This document shows positions 1 through 9,763 of a DNA stretch of 22,729 bases, in pieces (the first letter of the stretch is position 1; each line of letters begins with the position of its first letter). Under the pieces are notes generated by a model that worked only from the letters and a program-made list of their open reading frames with translations, was not told the DNA's origin and did no database searches. A program made the position numbers and the translations under genes. This DNA comes from Scleroderma bovista (Eukaryota; Basidiomycota; Agaricomycetes; Boletales; Sclerodermataceae). The DNA lies in contig JAYMGJ010000765.1 of NCBI GenBank assembly GCA_037178675.1, positions 1 through 22,729 on the forward strand, read 5' to 3'.

Positions 1-106
1 GTCGCACTAAGCTATCGTAGGTCTAGCTAGCTGGGGCCCCTGTGACCCGCCTCTCCCTCGGTGCACAAATGCCCTGCCGGCAGGGTTCCAGCAGTCCGCG
101 CCGTTC

Positions 107-1268
107 TGTAGCTGGTCTGATACCAGTCTTCTTATGGGAGCCACTATTCCCCAACAGTCCAGCTCTGGAAAGATCATTCGAATCTAAGTCACTTAAACTC
201 GTACCAATCTCGCTCTTGAATGCGTCCCGTAGCAGGGATAATTGGCCAAGATAGGGCGTCAGGACAACGTTGTTGTCAGTTCCATAACGAGGCATCGGAC
301 TATTCTGAGCACCACCTTTACCTCAAACATGTTTTGATATGAACGACGAGCTCCCATCTGCTCGGTCGAATGTGCGTTTTTCGTCTTCTTCTGGATGGCC
401 GTGGTCAATAAAAACGATATTACTTTGTAGACCCCGGATATGCTCTCTCGTCTTCGTCTGTGACGCATCTTCCAGCTCCGGATACGTGAGTGCATACGGT
501 GCTGAACAGAGAGCGTGACGTGAGGAAACCCTTTCAACACAAGTGGTTCAAACAACAATCGTCATATGCTTGGCCCCTTTCCACCGTCAGAATATAGCTA
601 TTTACTTTCGGCAGCAATTGCCTGCAAGACGGTCAGCGAATTGCGAGGACAAGAAATATAACACGTTACATGGTCACCAAAAAGAATCATTTGCGTGATA
701 CGAGTGCCTAAAGCTGTGACGACATGACTCCCAAGAATCTCACCCGATTCTGGCCTGATGTCATCCGCGTACTTCGCAGCACCAGTTGTGGTACACCCGA
801 TAATCCTTTTGCCCTTCGGCTGGGCAGCCACACCTTGCCCGAATGTCTGCGCAAGGCTGTCCTGACTGATTGAAGCCTGTCCCAGCAACACCGCCATCTC
901 TTCGACCATGCTCGCTGTCCAACTGGTCACCTTTGCTGTAGTCTTTGCTGACAGTCTGATCTCGTGCGAAAGACCTTTTCCTTCCAGAGGTTGTGGGCGC
1001 TAAGGTGAACAACCGCGCTGTCCGGCCGACCCCCGAGACGAGCGTTTTTTTGGCTGTCGATACCGATGTTGTCAGGTCTTCCGGAAATTCACCGAGAGCG
1101 TGAGTCATATAGCAATTCACCCGAATGGTTTGGCATGTGAAGTCGTGGAATGCCTGTAATCCAACGAAGGATTCCCCGGTCCATGACAACGCAATGAACA
1201 GCAAAGAACAAATCCAAACATGGATAAAACGCACCAGGAGGGTCTTGGATGAGAGACCGAGCTTGTGT
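107..1268 (-). pseudogene. Helicase relic A (NFX1/ZNFX1-type SF1 helicase, broken)
   Basis: Pieces of the helicase core encoded intact at 13,023-16,701 are recognisable in order on the minus strand but in shifting frames: the P-loop region near 1,160-1,260, the Gly-Asp-His motif III area near 660-680, and the LTPYLGQLSLLRD region near 225-265. Damage is extensive. The P-loop lysine is changed to glutamate (TGES), the preceding GPP reads DPP, and the AG of the intron that should split the P-loop is changed to AT. The N-terminal domain upstream of the P-loop is absent, and homology ends at about 107, inside what would be exon 3, so motifs V and VI are missing. It cannot encode a working helicase. 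Bases 1-106 show nothing I can assign. The identity of the family is sure; the exact boundaries are approximate. Confidence 0.85.
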
Positions 1269-1450
1269 TTCCGGTCTTTTCTTCGGACGGTTGGGGAAGC
1301 TCGAACAGAATTTCGAAGCACGGAAAGAGAGGAAGAATTTGAAGACACGGAACTCCACGTTCTCACAAGAATGCAGGATGGCATCTGCTTTAAGAATGGT
1401 CGAAGGTGGTCGAATGGTGATGAAGTATTACAGGATCGATACATAATATG
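1269..1450. repeat. Leader shared by relics A and B, copy 1
   Basis: This stretch matches 7,239-7,412 and begins exactly where both relics stop resembling the intact helicase gene. Relics A and B therefore descend from one ancestor that had already lost the N-terminal domain and acquired this upstream sequence. No convincing coding potential is seen in it. Confidence 0.6.
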
Positions 1451-1702
1451 CATACGTAAGCCTGGCGTCCTATCAACGGCTTACTAATATGATGTCTGCT
1501 CCATTTCCCTTTTCTGTTCCGCAGTTGACACGTCTCTTCTTATATATCCGAGGTTCCCTCAGACGGGCCGCCATCTCTCTTCTTTCCCTCTCCCTCTCCC
1601 TCTCACTATTATTGCTCCTTGTATTTCTGTGAACTCCATACGCTCGTTCACGTTCTTCCGAACCATTATCCTGAGTGTTACTGCCCTCGTGGTGAGTTTC
1701 CA
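1451..1702. other. About 250 bp present here, absent at the equivalent place in unit 2
   Basis: Compared with 7,405-7,420, where the flanking homologies nearly touch, this copy has an extra segment of about 250 bp. It contains a pyrimidine-rich tract with three TCCCTC units at 1,585-1,604. No terminal repeats or coding region are evident. It is either an insertion in unit 1 or a deletion in unit 2. Confidence 0.5.
1585..1604. repeat. TCCCTC microsatellite
   Basis: Three tandem TCCCTC units lie in a longer C/T-rich run on the plus strand. Confidence 0.8.
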
Positions 1703-2058
1703 GCATAATGGAACTGCGGAAGCTGGAAACTGAATGAGCGCAGCGACGCCGACGCCGATGTCAACCACTCAAGCCTAGTCTGTTCACGTCGAAGATTACG
1801 CAGCTTATCTTTATGCAACGTTGGTGTTTCTGCCTAGGGGAGTCCTCAAACCCTCGACAGACTGGCACTCAGACTGGCCTTGCAGCTACCTTTTTCATTT
1901 ATTCTGGCCCCTCGACCTTTTTGATTTGCATAGCTCTCCGGTCTGGATACCTCCACTGATACTTCGACCTCGCTACGAATTGAAACAGAAGACAATCGCG
2001 CAGCTTCACGACGCTGCTCCTACCCGTCACATGGTATCGACCACGCATCCAGGGTTGA
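1703..2058. repeat. Upstream flank repeat, copy 1
   Basis: About 350 bp aligns directly with 7,416-7,787, with long identical words such as those around the TGCCTAGGGG and CAGACTGGCACTCAGACTGG blocks. It lies immediately 5' of helicase relic A, as copy 2 does for relic B, so it belongs to the duplicated unit. No stable reading frame is shared. Confidence 0.85.
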
Positions 2059-2302
2059 TCATGTGTAAGTCAGGCACTTTAAATTGAATAATGCGTTGCA
2101 CAGAATACTGCAATATCGATGCTCATCAGTGTTGTGCCGAGTATGCTATGATTCTGAGGCCAGAGTCCTGATTGCCATACCTTCAATTCAGGACTTCACC
2201 GGTTCTCCTGGATTGAAGTTCATTAGACCAACTCTAGATCATCTGGAGCTCTACATGTGCGTTACGACAGTGCATTGATTCAATACTGATTGCTACTCAA
2301 TG

Positions 2303-2480
2303 ACTCGGCTGTTTATTTGACAGGTAGTGAGTCACCCTCCCGCGGCCTGCTGGATCCATTCATAGCCTATTAGTAATCCTCACCGACTCCTCGCTCTTGG
2401 CCTGCCTCTCTGATTCCGAATCTGTCCGAGCCCTCACTGGTCCTTTCTCACTCTCCAGCAGGCTCCACGTGATCACGAGC
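2303..2480 (-). pseudogene. Relic of the C-terminus of the triple-AAA+ gene
   Basis: The minus strand around 2,325-2,370 still reads like the extreme C-terminus of the gene at 18,252: a GYxWIxQA segment followed by a decayed Gly/Ser-His region. The plus-strand word GGATCCATT plus neighbours matches 18,325-18,340. Weaker similarity runs on through the 3' flank (about 2,020-2,300 against 17,920-18,250). The preceding coiled-coil codons are barely recognisable and no AAA+ domain is found here. It lies upstream of relic A just as the intact AAA+ gene lies upstream of helicase copy D, so relic A's unit once contained the whole pair. Confidence 0.6.
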
Positions 2481-2830
2481 TTGCCGCTGCTTCTCAATTG
2501 CATGTTTCTTTCCTGTATTCGTAACTATTTGTGTGAATCGCCGCACCAAACTTTTTGAGGGTCGACTTACCTTTCCTCTATCAGGGTGTGGCTTTGGGAG
2601 ACTATCGCAACATACTCAACTGGGTTATCAATGATTTCCTCGTATGGCGATGTCAATGTGAAAAGGGCAATTCAATGAGATAAGTTATCCCCCGACGCTC
2701 TCGTCACTTTTACCTAGTTGTTATTTCACCCCTTTCCGTGTGTACAGGAGATGTGGCTGCTGAACGCCTAGCCACTGAAAGGTAATGCATATCCGAAGGG
2801 GTCCTACGTCACGTGAAGCAGGAGTTAGCC
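2457..2830 (+). pseudogene. Possible exon remnants of an unrecognised plus-strand gene
   Basis: Three short open stretches are bounded by splice-like sites. One follows a CTCTCCAG acceptor near 2,458. One follows TCTATCAG near 2,584 and reads about 30 codons (GVALGDYRNILNWVINDF and on). One follows GTGTACAG near 2,748. After the second, the expected donor reads ATAAGT instead of GTAAGT and is followed by a stop, which suggests a lost splice site. I do not recognise the protein. The whole may be chance. Confidence 0.2.
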
Positions 2831-3692
2831 TGGTGAGTTCCAAGCCCAAGTCCGCAGAAGCGGGCCATCAACGGAACTGACAGGGAGCCAAGCAACACGA
2901 CAAACCTTTCTCACTTATCGAATTCTTGAAGCGTCCAGTACTCTCGTGCAATTTTGGCGTATTTCCGCCATGGCCCTCCACCCCTGTGATCCTAAAATGA
3001 CTATCTTGACGCCAGTCTCACCACTGACGCAGTTTTGTAATGTGTACTCCCCATCCCCATCCGTCGTCGTAAGTTTTTACTACTGCCTATAAAATGGTAA
3101 GGTTCTGTTTCCGCTGGTGTGAACGGAATCGGAGTGAGAGATAAAGTACCTCGGCAATGTTTTAAACGGTCAACTTGTCTCCACGCCTGCAAAGATGAAA
3201 TAGTCGTCAGATCTTTCCCACATGGGTGGGCTTATCATGTGGTTCCGCAGATCGAATCTTTTTACTCGAATTTCTTTTCCTTCAGGTTGACCCTGCATCG
3301 GCATTGGCATCGGCATCGAGCCATATCCTCACTTAAACGATTCCGTCATGCCACACCAATGACGGGTTTCTTTGCTTTGTTCTCCCTACAATTTTGCGCC
3401 CTTCGATAGCCACTAAATAACTAATCCTACTTGTCCTGGGGATAGGACGGACTGCAAGCCACTTCGCGCTCGTGGCATGTGCTGCCCACAGCGGTAAGCG
3501 AGTGGAGCCTGTGATCATTGAGATGTGCCACTGTTAACTGTCCGCTGTTGAGCTTGACATCATTGACTAACATACAGGCTATTATCCTATCGGAATGAAT
3601 AGACATAGATACCACTCTTGCTGCAATATGAACCTGACCAGCGAACGTCTGACGCAACGTGGCCTCGTTTCTAACCGCATAGGACTTTTCTT
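2831..3692. other. Interval without a supported gene
   Basis: I see no conserved frame or spliced gene here. There is a short imperfect hexamer run (GGCATT/GGCATC units) at about 3,298-3,319. The interval from about 2,059 to 3,692 is absent from unit 2, where 7,787 runs almost directly into the homologue of 3,693. Confidence 0.5.
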
Positions 3693-4203
3693 TTGATTTA
3701 TATTGTATGTAGGCATCACATGGATGTAAGTATCGAAATAGGATTCCTGGGGCCAACAGCTTCAGGTGCTCCGAAGGATTTTAGGAATGGGAACAAACGA
3801 TCTGCCAGCTTATTTGACATTTATTAGTTGCTAAATATCTCTCATTCATTTATGTTTGGCATTTGCCATGAATTTACATCTAGTAAAGCATGTAGTAAGC
3901 AGCATTAGCCGCTGGATGGCGTCCACCGCGTCATGATGTGCGTTAGTCCGCCAGTTGCTTGATGTTGTGTCCTTCTTGATCCTGGCGATGTAATTTTCTT
4001 TACTTGAGAAATCAGAAGTTCAATTTCATAGAAGCTGGTCAACTGAGACATGGTTACACTACACAGATTGGGGTTCTTTGCCCAAAAGAAAATAAAAGTA
4101 CACGATCCAACTAGGTTCCAATATCAAGTTGATGCGGGAAAGATGAATGATAAAGCTTCCCGCGCCGAGAGCTAATTGACGGAGGCTCCATGGCGCTTGC
4201 ACC

Positions 4204-4621
4204 TCATTTGGAGCAATAAGGCTTGTTATACTTGATCACGCATTTATAGCCATTTTTACAACCTGAATTGTGATAACGACGCGTGAGCCATTTAGTTTAT
4301 GCTTAAGGTAATTCCTTACATCCACCGAATTTGTCATAGCAACATTTATAACCAGTAGGGCAGACACTACCAGTGCTGCAGCATGTACCATAGCCGGAAT
4401 AGCATTTTTTACCACAACAAAAAGTGTCCTTGGAACAAGCCGTTAGGATGAAGCCACACCCATAGAAACGACGATCTCACCGGGGTCGGCGTGGTGTCAG
4501 TGCTCAATTGCGGCAGGTTCAAATGCGCCTGACGAGAGAGTTCGCCAGAGGCATCCGCAGTGATGAGGGCGAATTTCGAAAAGAATAACAAAGCTGCGAT
4601 AGGGAGGGAGTGCAACATCAT
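4204..4621 (-). CDS. Small secreted protein with 12 cysteines, paralogue 1 (three exons)
   Basis: Proposed exons are 4,621-4,481, 4,428-4,320 and 4,262-4,204, joined to 102 residues ending in TGA. Intron 1 (52 nt) is GTGAGA...CAAG with a CTAAC branch site; intron 2 (57 nt) is GTAAGG...TTCAG. Without intron 2 the frame stops at a TAA at 4,303, but the third exon is supported because the paralogue keeps its cysteines and differs there by whole codons. The first about 23 residues are a typical signal peptide (MMLHSL, hydrophobic core, small residues before ADA), followed by a Ser/Thr/Pro-rich spacer. The mature part has the pattern CC-x3-C-x6-CC-x5-C-x5-CC-x6-CC-x5-C-x8-C and is lysine-rich. The paired cysteines resemble granulin-like folds, but I do not recognise the family. 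A role outside the cell (host, competitor or wall interaction) is inferred. Confidence 0.75.
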
Positions 4622-4668
4622 GTTCAAACTTGATTCTGAGGAGCGAGTGCACACCGAACGGATGCATC

Positions 4669-4675
4669 ATTTATA
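4669..4675 (-). promoter_or_regulatory. TATA box of secreted protein gene 1
   Basis: TATAAAT on the minus strand lies 48 nt upstream of the ATG and is conserved at the same distance in the paralogue. Confidence 0.5.
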
Positions 4676-4806
4676 CACATGCGAGAACTGAGTTTCAAAT
4701 AAGTCTGGAAAAAGAGAGAGATAAAGAGAATGGCTATGGCCAACGCCCATAACGAAACCGTGATCCTTGGAGATATGAGTTACGCCTCCCTAGCATACAC
4801 AACTTC

Positions 4807-5375
4807 ACCATGAGTCCCATGACTGTTCATTTCGGAGCTAAACAGCCTGCGTTACAATTTCGTCCAGAACATGGCTATCTGGTAATCCAATTGTACTGTA
4901 TTCCCTGTGTTATCTAGATGGAAAAAGATTCCTCCATCTTGCAGACACTGTAAATTCTGAACGACATCCAAGTTGAAATCTGGAGAGTTGAGGGTGGTAA
5001 AAACAAGCGACATGCTCTAATTGCACTTGATCAACCCCATCATTGGCCGTCGAGAATCCAAGCGAGTTTACAGCATAAACCTTCTAAATGGACGTTGCCA
5101 AGCAAAGCAGTCTCCTCAGTTAAGTAGGTTTGTATAACGGCTCGAGACCATGCATCAAAGTTATTGTCAGAACCGCCATAAAGTTTCAACTTTGATGTTC
5201 ATATAATCGCTATATAGTACCGTAATTGCCCAAATACGTTACTCCCCTACGGCCATTAGTGGGCAAGACTCTCCCAAATTTCAACTCCGACCGTGACCTC
5301 CTGCATATTCTGGACGCACGAAATGGCAGCGCAGACTGTCTAGCTCCGAAATGAACAATCATTATCCCATGGTGA
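4807..5375. mobile_element. Non-autonomous element with about 65-bp terminal inverted repeats, copy 1
   Basis: The left end (about 4,807-4,869) and the right end (about 5,308-5,375) are inverted copies. Both contain TGTTCATTTCGGAGCTA (or its complement), then CAG-CTGC, then an ATTTCG block and CCAGAA. The interior holds no convincing gene, so this looks like a MITE or deletion derivative of a DNA transposon. Weak similarity continues outside the ends, and I could not define a target-site duplication, so superfamily and exact borders are open. Two further partial copies lie at 8,889-9,483 and 9,549-9,763. Confidence 0.7.
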
Positions 5376-5485
5376 GCGAAAAAACTCAGCATCATCTTGG
5401 CCGCCACGGTCAAATGAGATTGCTTGGCAACATCGAAAAAAGCATCCATTAATATGCAGCTTGCGCTCTGTAGTAGTCACACTAT
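5376..5485. repeat. Flank to the right of the inverted-repeat element, copy 1
   Basis: This matches 9,764-9,893 directly, including the GCATCCATTAAT and AGTCACACTAT words. It marks the same locus in the two duplicated units. In unit 1 it runs straight into helicase relic B. Confidence 0.75.
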
Positions 5486-7238
5486 TAGAAGACCTTGTGG
5501 ATGTATCCTCCACTTTGCAGAGGATCGAAGAATTGGGTCCAAAGCAGACCCCTTTGAACGTTCGAAATTAGACGAATTTCTAACGAGGATGAGACCATTC
5601 CGTGCTCGAGAAATGAGCACGATGAGACGCTCAGGAGAGCTCATGAACCTGATGATGTTCAGAGGATTCGAGCGCGCGACTACTATGTCAACGATTAACC
5701 AACAATTCGGCGCTTTGGACGGTGCGTACCAATTGTAGCTAGTCTGATACCATCTTCTTATGGGAACCACTATCCCCCAACAGCCCAGTCCTGGAAAGAT
5801 CATTCGAATCTAAGTCACTTAAACTCGTACCGGTTTCGCTCCTGAACGCGTCCCGTAGTAGAGATGGTTGACCAAGGTAGGGCGTCAGGACAACGATATT
5901 GTCGGTTCCATAACCTTGCTGTACTAGGTATCGGACTATTCTGAGTACCGCCTTTGCCCCAAACGTGTTTTGCTTTCAACGACGAGCTCCCATCTGCTCG
6001 GTCGAATGTGCGTTTTTCGTCCTCTTCTGGATGGCTGTGGTCAATAAAAACGATATTACTTTGTAAACCCCGGATATTCTCCCTCTTCTTCGTTTGTGGC
6101 GCATCTTCCGACTCTGGATACGTGAGTGCATACGGTGCTGAACAGAGAACGTGACGTGAGGAAATCCTTTCAACACGAGTGGTTCAAACAACAATCGGTT
6201 CAGGCCGTATCCTTGACCCCTTCCCACCGTCAGAATATAGCTATTTACTTTCGGCCGCAATTGCGACGGTAAGCGAATTGCGAAGACAAGGAATATAACA
6301 CGTTACTTGTGGTCACCAATAAGAATCATTTGCGTGATACTGGTGCCCAAGGCCGTGACGATGTGACTCTCAAGAATCTCACCCGCTTCTCCCACAAGTA
6401 GCACGCTGGGAGAGATCGCCTTGATGTCATCCGTGTACTACGCAGCACTAGTTGTGGTACACCCAATAATCCCCTTGCCCTTCAACTGGGCAGCCACGCC
6501 TTGCCCGACTGTCCTGACTATGATTGAAGCCTCTCCCAGCAACACAGTTATCCACCGCACTCTTTTTGACCATACTCGCTATCCAACTGACCACCTTTGT
6601 TGGCGGAGTGCTCTGGGCATATTCCAAAATACTACGCTCCGCACACTGCACGTGAGGCTCACTTTTAAAATTCCACGCGTCCTTCCCCTCCATCCATCTG
6701 GAGATGAGAAACTGGAGAGGAATCGACTTTCTATTGGGTCACACGATAAACATTCCACCTTTTGGTTTCGGCATGCGGAATGCATCGAAATAATCGGCGT
6801 CCTTAGATTGGATGTAAGTCAATAAATGAGTCGGATCCGTCTGCGGTGGTAACAAGGGTTTGACCAACTGCTGGATTCTTTGCTGATAGTCACTCGCAAA
6901 AGCCCTGGTAGAATCTACAACCATCCAGTCTGATCTCGTGCGGAAGAACTTTTCCTTCCAGAGGTTGTGGATGCTAAGGTGAGCGACCACGCTGTCCAGC
7001 CGATCCCTGAGACAATTTTTTGGCTGTTGATACCGATGCTAATCAGGTCTTCCAGGAATTCATCGAGAGCGTGGTTCGTATAGCAAACCACCAGAATGGT
7101 CTGGCATGTGAAGTCGTGCAATGCCTGTGTTCCAACAAAGGATTTCCCGGTTCCTGACAACGCAATGGACAGCCAAGAACAAATCACACCATGGATAAAA
7201 CGCACCAGGAAGGTTTTGGATCAGAGACCGAGTTTGTG
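5486..7238 (-). pseudogene. Helicase relic B (NFX1/ZNFX1-type, broken)
   Basis: Minus-strand homology to the intact helicase runs from just before the P-loop (about 7,150-7,230) through motif III (about 6,300-6,325) and motif IV to the SRAR motif VI (about 5,600). The P-loop still reads GTGKS with a good intron acceptor, but the preceding GPP is NLP and four residues (LLAK area) are missing, as in relic A. A deletion of about 45 bp around 5,690 removes the intron 3 acceptor and the NYQGEE motif V. A 2-nt deletion after the NSSNFERS segment (about 5,545) shifts the frame and is shared with relic C. The N-terminal domain is absent. It cannot make a working helicase. Confidence 0.88.
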
Positions 7239-7412
7239 TTCCTGGTCTTTTCTTCGGACGGTTGGGGAAGCTCGAACAGAATCTCGAAGAACGGCAATGC
7301 CAAAGAGAATGAGTTTGAAGACGCAGAGATCGACGTTATCATGCGAATGCAAGATGTCATCTACTTTAGAGTGGTCGAGTGGTGATGAAGCGTTACAGGA
7401 TGGGACATATAT
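7239..7412. repeat. Leader shared by relics A and B, copy 2
   Basis: Direct match to 1,269-1,450, starting at the same break where homology to the intact helicase ends. Confidence 0.6.
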
Positions 7413-7415
7413 TGC

Positions 7416-7787
7416 ATAATGGAGCAGCGGACACCGGAAGCTGAACGACTCAGCGACGCCGACGCTGACGTCAGCCACTCAACTATGTCACTCAAGCCTT
7501 GTCTCTTCACGTAGAAGATTACGTAGCTTATCTTCATGCAACGTTGAAGTTTCTGCCTAGGGGAATCCTCAAACCCTTGACAGACTGGCACTCAGACTGG
7601 CCTTGCAGCTACCTTTTCCTCTTTATTCTGGCCGCTTCTTGACCTTTTTGAATTGCATAGCTCCCCAGCCTGGATACCTCTACTGATTCCTCGACTATCG
7701 CTACGAATTGAAACAGAGGACAATCACGCAACTTCACGACGCTGCTCTTACCCGTCGCATGGTGCATTGACCGCGCCTCCGGGTTGA
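7416..7787. repeat. Upstream flank repeat, copy 2
   Basis: Direct match to 1,703-2,058. Within a few bases of its end it joins the homologue of 3,693, so about 1.6 kb found in unit 1 has been deleted here. Confidence 0.85.
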
Positions 7788-8310
7788 GCTTTGATTTACA
7801 TTGTGTCATGGATGTAGGTATCGAAAAGGATTTTGGGGGCCAACAGCTTTAGGTTCTCCGAAGGATCTTAGGAATGGGAACAAACGATCAGCTAGCTTAT
7901 TTGACATTTACTAGCTGCTAAATATCTCATTTATTTATGGTTTGGCATTGCGAACACGTCGCCAGCTGCCATGAATTTACATCTAAAGCACATAAGCAGC
8001 ATTAGCCGCCGGATGGCGTCCATCGTGTCATGTTGTGCGTCCGTCCGCCAGTTACTTGATGTTGTTTCTTTCCTTGTGATCCTGGCGGTGTAATTTTCTT
8101 TACTTAAAATTGAGAAATTTGAAGTTCAATTCCATAGAAGCTGGTCAAATGAGACATGGTTACACTACACAAAATTGGGGTTCTTTTCCTGGAAGAAAGT
8201 AAAAGTACACGATCGGACTAGGTTCTGATATCAAGTTGATGTGGGAAATATGAAGGATAAAGCTTCATGCACCAAGAGCTAATTGGCGGAGGCTCCATGG
8301 CGCTTGCACC

Positions 8311-8720
8311 TCAATATCCGCAATAAGGGGTGTGAGGCACACAATAAGAGCCATTTGGACAACCTGAATTGATAACGACGCGTGAGCCATTTAGTTTATG
8401 CTTAAGGTAATTCCTTACATCCAGCGTATTCGTCATAGCAACATTTATAACCAGAAGAGCAGACACTACCGGTGCTGCAGCATGTACCAGTGCCGGAATA
8501 ACATATGCCACCACAACAAAAAGTGTCCTTGGAACAAGCCGTTAGGATGAAGCCACATCCATAAAAACGACGATCTCACAGGGGACAGCGCGCTGTCAGT
8601 GCTCAATTGTGGCAGGGCCAAATGCGCCATACGAGAGACTTGGCCAGAGGCAGCCGCATTGGTGAGGGCGAATTTCGAAAAGAATAGCAAAGCTGCGACA
8701 GGGAGGGAGTGCAACATCAT
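8311..8720 (-). CDS. Small secreted protein with 12 cysteines, paralogue 2 (three exons)
   Basis: Proposed exons are 8,720-8,580, 8,527-8,419 and 8,363-8,311, joined to 100 residues. Both splice phases equal those of the gene at 4,204-4,621, and introns are 52 and 55 nt. Intron 2 is identical to that of the paralogue except for a 2-nt indel. The signal peptide and the Ser/Pro-rich spacer are retained. All 12 cysteines are kept (CC-x3-C-x6-CC-x5-C-x5-CC-x6-CC-x5-C-x6-C), with two codons fewer before the last cysteine. Most lysines of the paralogue are replaced by neutral or acidic residues, and an NGS glycosylation sequon is present in exon 3. Function is unknown. An unspliced reading of exon 2 would instead stop at a TAA at 8,402. 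Confidence 0.75.
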
Positions 8721-8768
8721 GTTCAAACTTGATTCTGAGGAGCGAGTGCACACCGAACAGATACATCA

Positions 8769-8775
8769 TTTTATA
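8769..8775 (-). promoter_or_regulatory. TATA box of secreted protein gene 2
   Basis: TATAAAA on the minus strand, 49 nt before the ATG, at the position of the TATA box of paralogue 1. Confidence 0.5.
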
Positions 8776-8888
8776 CACATGCGAGAACTGAGTTTCAAAG
8801 AAGTCTGGAGAAAGAGAGAGAAAGAGAATGGCTATGGTCAACGCCCATAACGAAAGCGTGATCCAAGTTGGAACATGAGTACGCCTCC

Positions 8889-9483
8889 ATATACAGGAGG
8901 TCACGGTCAAAGTTGAAATTTGGCAGAGCGTTACCCATTGCCAGAGAGAATGGCTGTAAGGAAGTAACGGATTTGGGAAATTGTGGTGACTATATAGCGA
9001 ATATTCGTACTAGGTCATCTATGTAGGGGGTCGTGTTGGGTGCCCGCGGAGGGTTGACGCGATTGTGTGTTTACATGAACAGCAAAGTTTAAACTTTATG
9101 GCGGTTCTCACAATAATTTGATGCATACTGCCAATCCGCAAACCTAGTACTTACAAGTTGCCCATGAGGGGACTGCTTTGCTTGGCAACCCCCGTTTGGA
9201 AAATTTACGCTGTAAACTCGCTTGGACTCTCGACGGCCAATGATGGGCTCGATCAAGTGCATTTAGAGCATGTCGCTTGTTTTTACAACCCTCAACTCTG
9301 CAGATTTCAACTTTGGGTATTGACAGTGTCTGCAAGATGGAGGAAGATGCATTGATTCATTTTGCATCTACATAGGACAGGGAATACAATGCAATTGGAT
9401 TACGAGATAGCCATCTTCTGGACGAAATGGTAACGCGGGCTCTTTAGTAGCTCCGAAATGAACAATCATGGGACCTAGGGTGA
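8889..9483. mobile_element. Inverted-repeat element, copy 2, opposite orientation, one end lost
   Basis: The reverse complement of this interval matches 4,807-5,305: for example 9,230-9,300 pairs with 4,985-5,048, and 8,893-9,010 with about 5,205-5,302. The terminal repeat is intact at 9,414-9,483 but absent at the left end. The left flank equals that of copy 1, so the element is flipped at the same locus. Confidence 0.7.
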
Positions 9484-9548
9484 AGTTGTACAGCATGCCA
9501 GCCAAGGAACTCTTGGAACCACCTACATAGACACGATTGACGTCATTG

Positions 9549-9763
9549 TTTTACCACCTTCAATGCTGCAGATTTCAAGGTGCCATTCAGAATTTATAAT
9601 GTCTACAAGATGGAGTGGAGAAAGATGCATTGATTCTTTCTCCATCTACATAGGACCTGAAGGAATACAATGCAATCAGAATGCGAGATAATTGTCTTCT
9701 GGACGGACGAAATGGTAACGCAGACTGGCTAGCTCCGAAACGAACAATCATCCCATGGTGAGC
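9549..9763. mobile_element. Inverted-repeat element, copy 3 (one half)
   Basis: This is a second version of one half of copy 2 (compare 9,281-9,483), ending in the same terminal repeat with the CTAGCTCCGAAA word. Its right flank is the homologue of 5,376-5,485. It is probably a tandem remnant of the element's duplication or inversion. Confidence 0.65.

Larger units (their letters stand above)
3693..4800. repeat. Segmental duplication carrying a secreted Cys-rich gene, copy 1
   Basis: About 1.1 kb aligns collinearly and in direct orientation with 7,791-8,888, including the whole small secreted protein gene, its TATA region and both flanks. Scattered substitutions and small indels separate the copies. 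Confidence 0.9.
7791..8888. repeat. Segmental duplication carrying a secreted Cys-rich gene, copy 2
   Basis: Collinear with 3,693-4,800 over its whole length, ending at the ACGCCTCC word, after which the inverted-repeat element follows in the opposite orientation to that in unit 1. Confidence 0.9.

Noticed and set aside
1585..3319. CRISPR-like or satellite array from the short tandem runs
   Set aside because: Only a three-unit TCCCTC run and a short GGCATT/GGCATC run are present, with no repeat-spacer structure.
3427..3756. Open minus-strand stretch of about 109 codons
   Set aside because: It has no recognisable protein features, no ATG-supported gene structure, and is not conserved in the homologous unit.
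4303..4621. Two-exon model of the secreted protein ending at the TAA after exon 2 (88 residues)
   Set aside because: A third exon with conserved cysteines and whole-codon differences between paralogues lies behind a good intron that contains this stop. The shorter form could still arise by intron retention.
1..9763. Retrotransposon or LTR element causing the duplications
   Set aside because: I found no reverse transcriptase, integrase or long terminal direct repeats; the repeats are segmental and contain genes.
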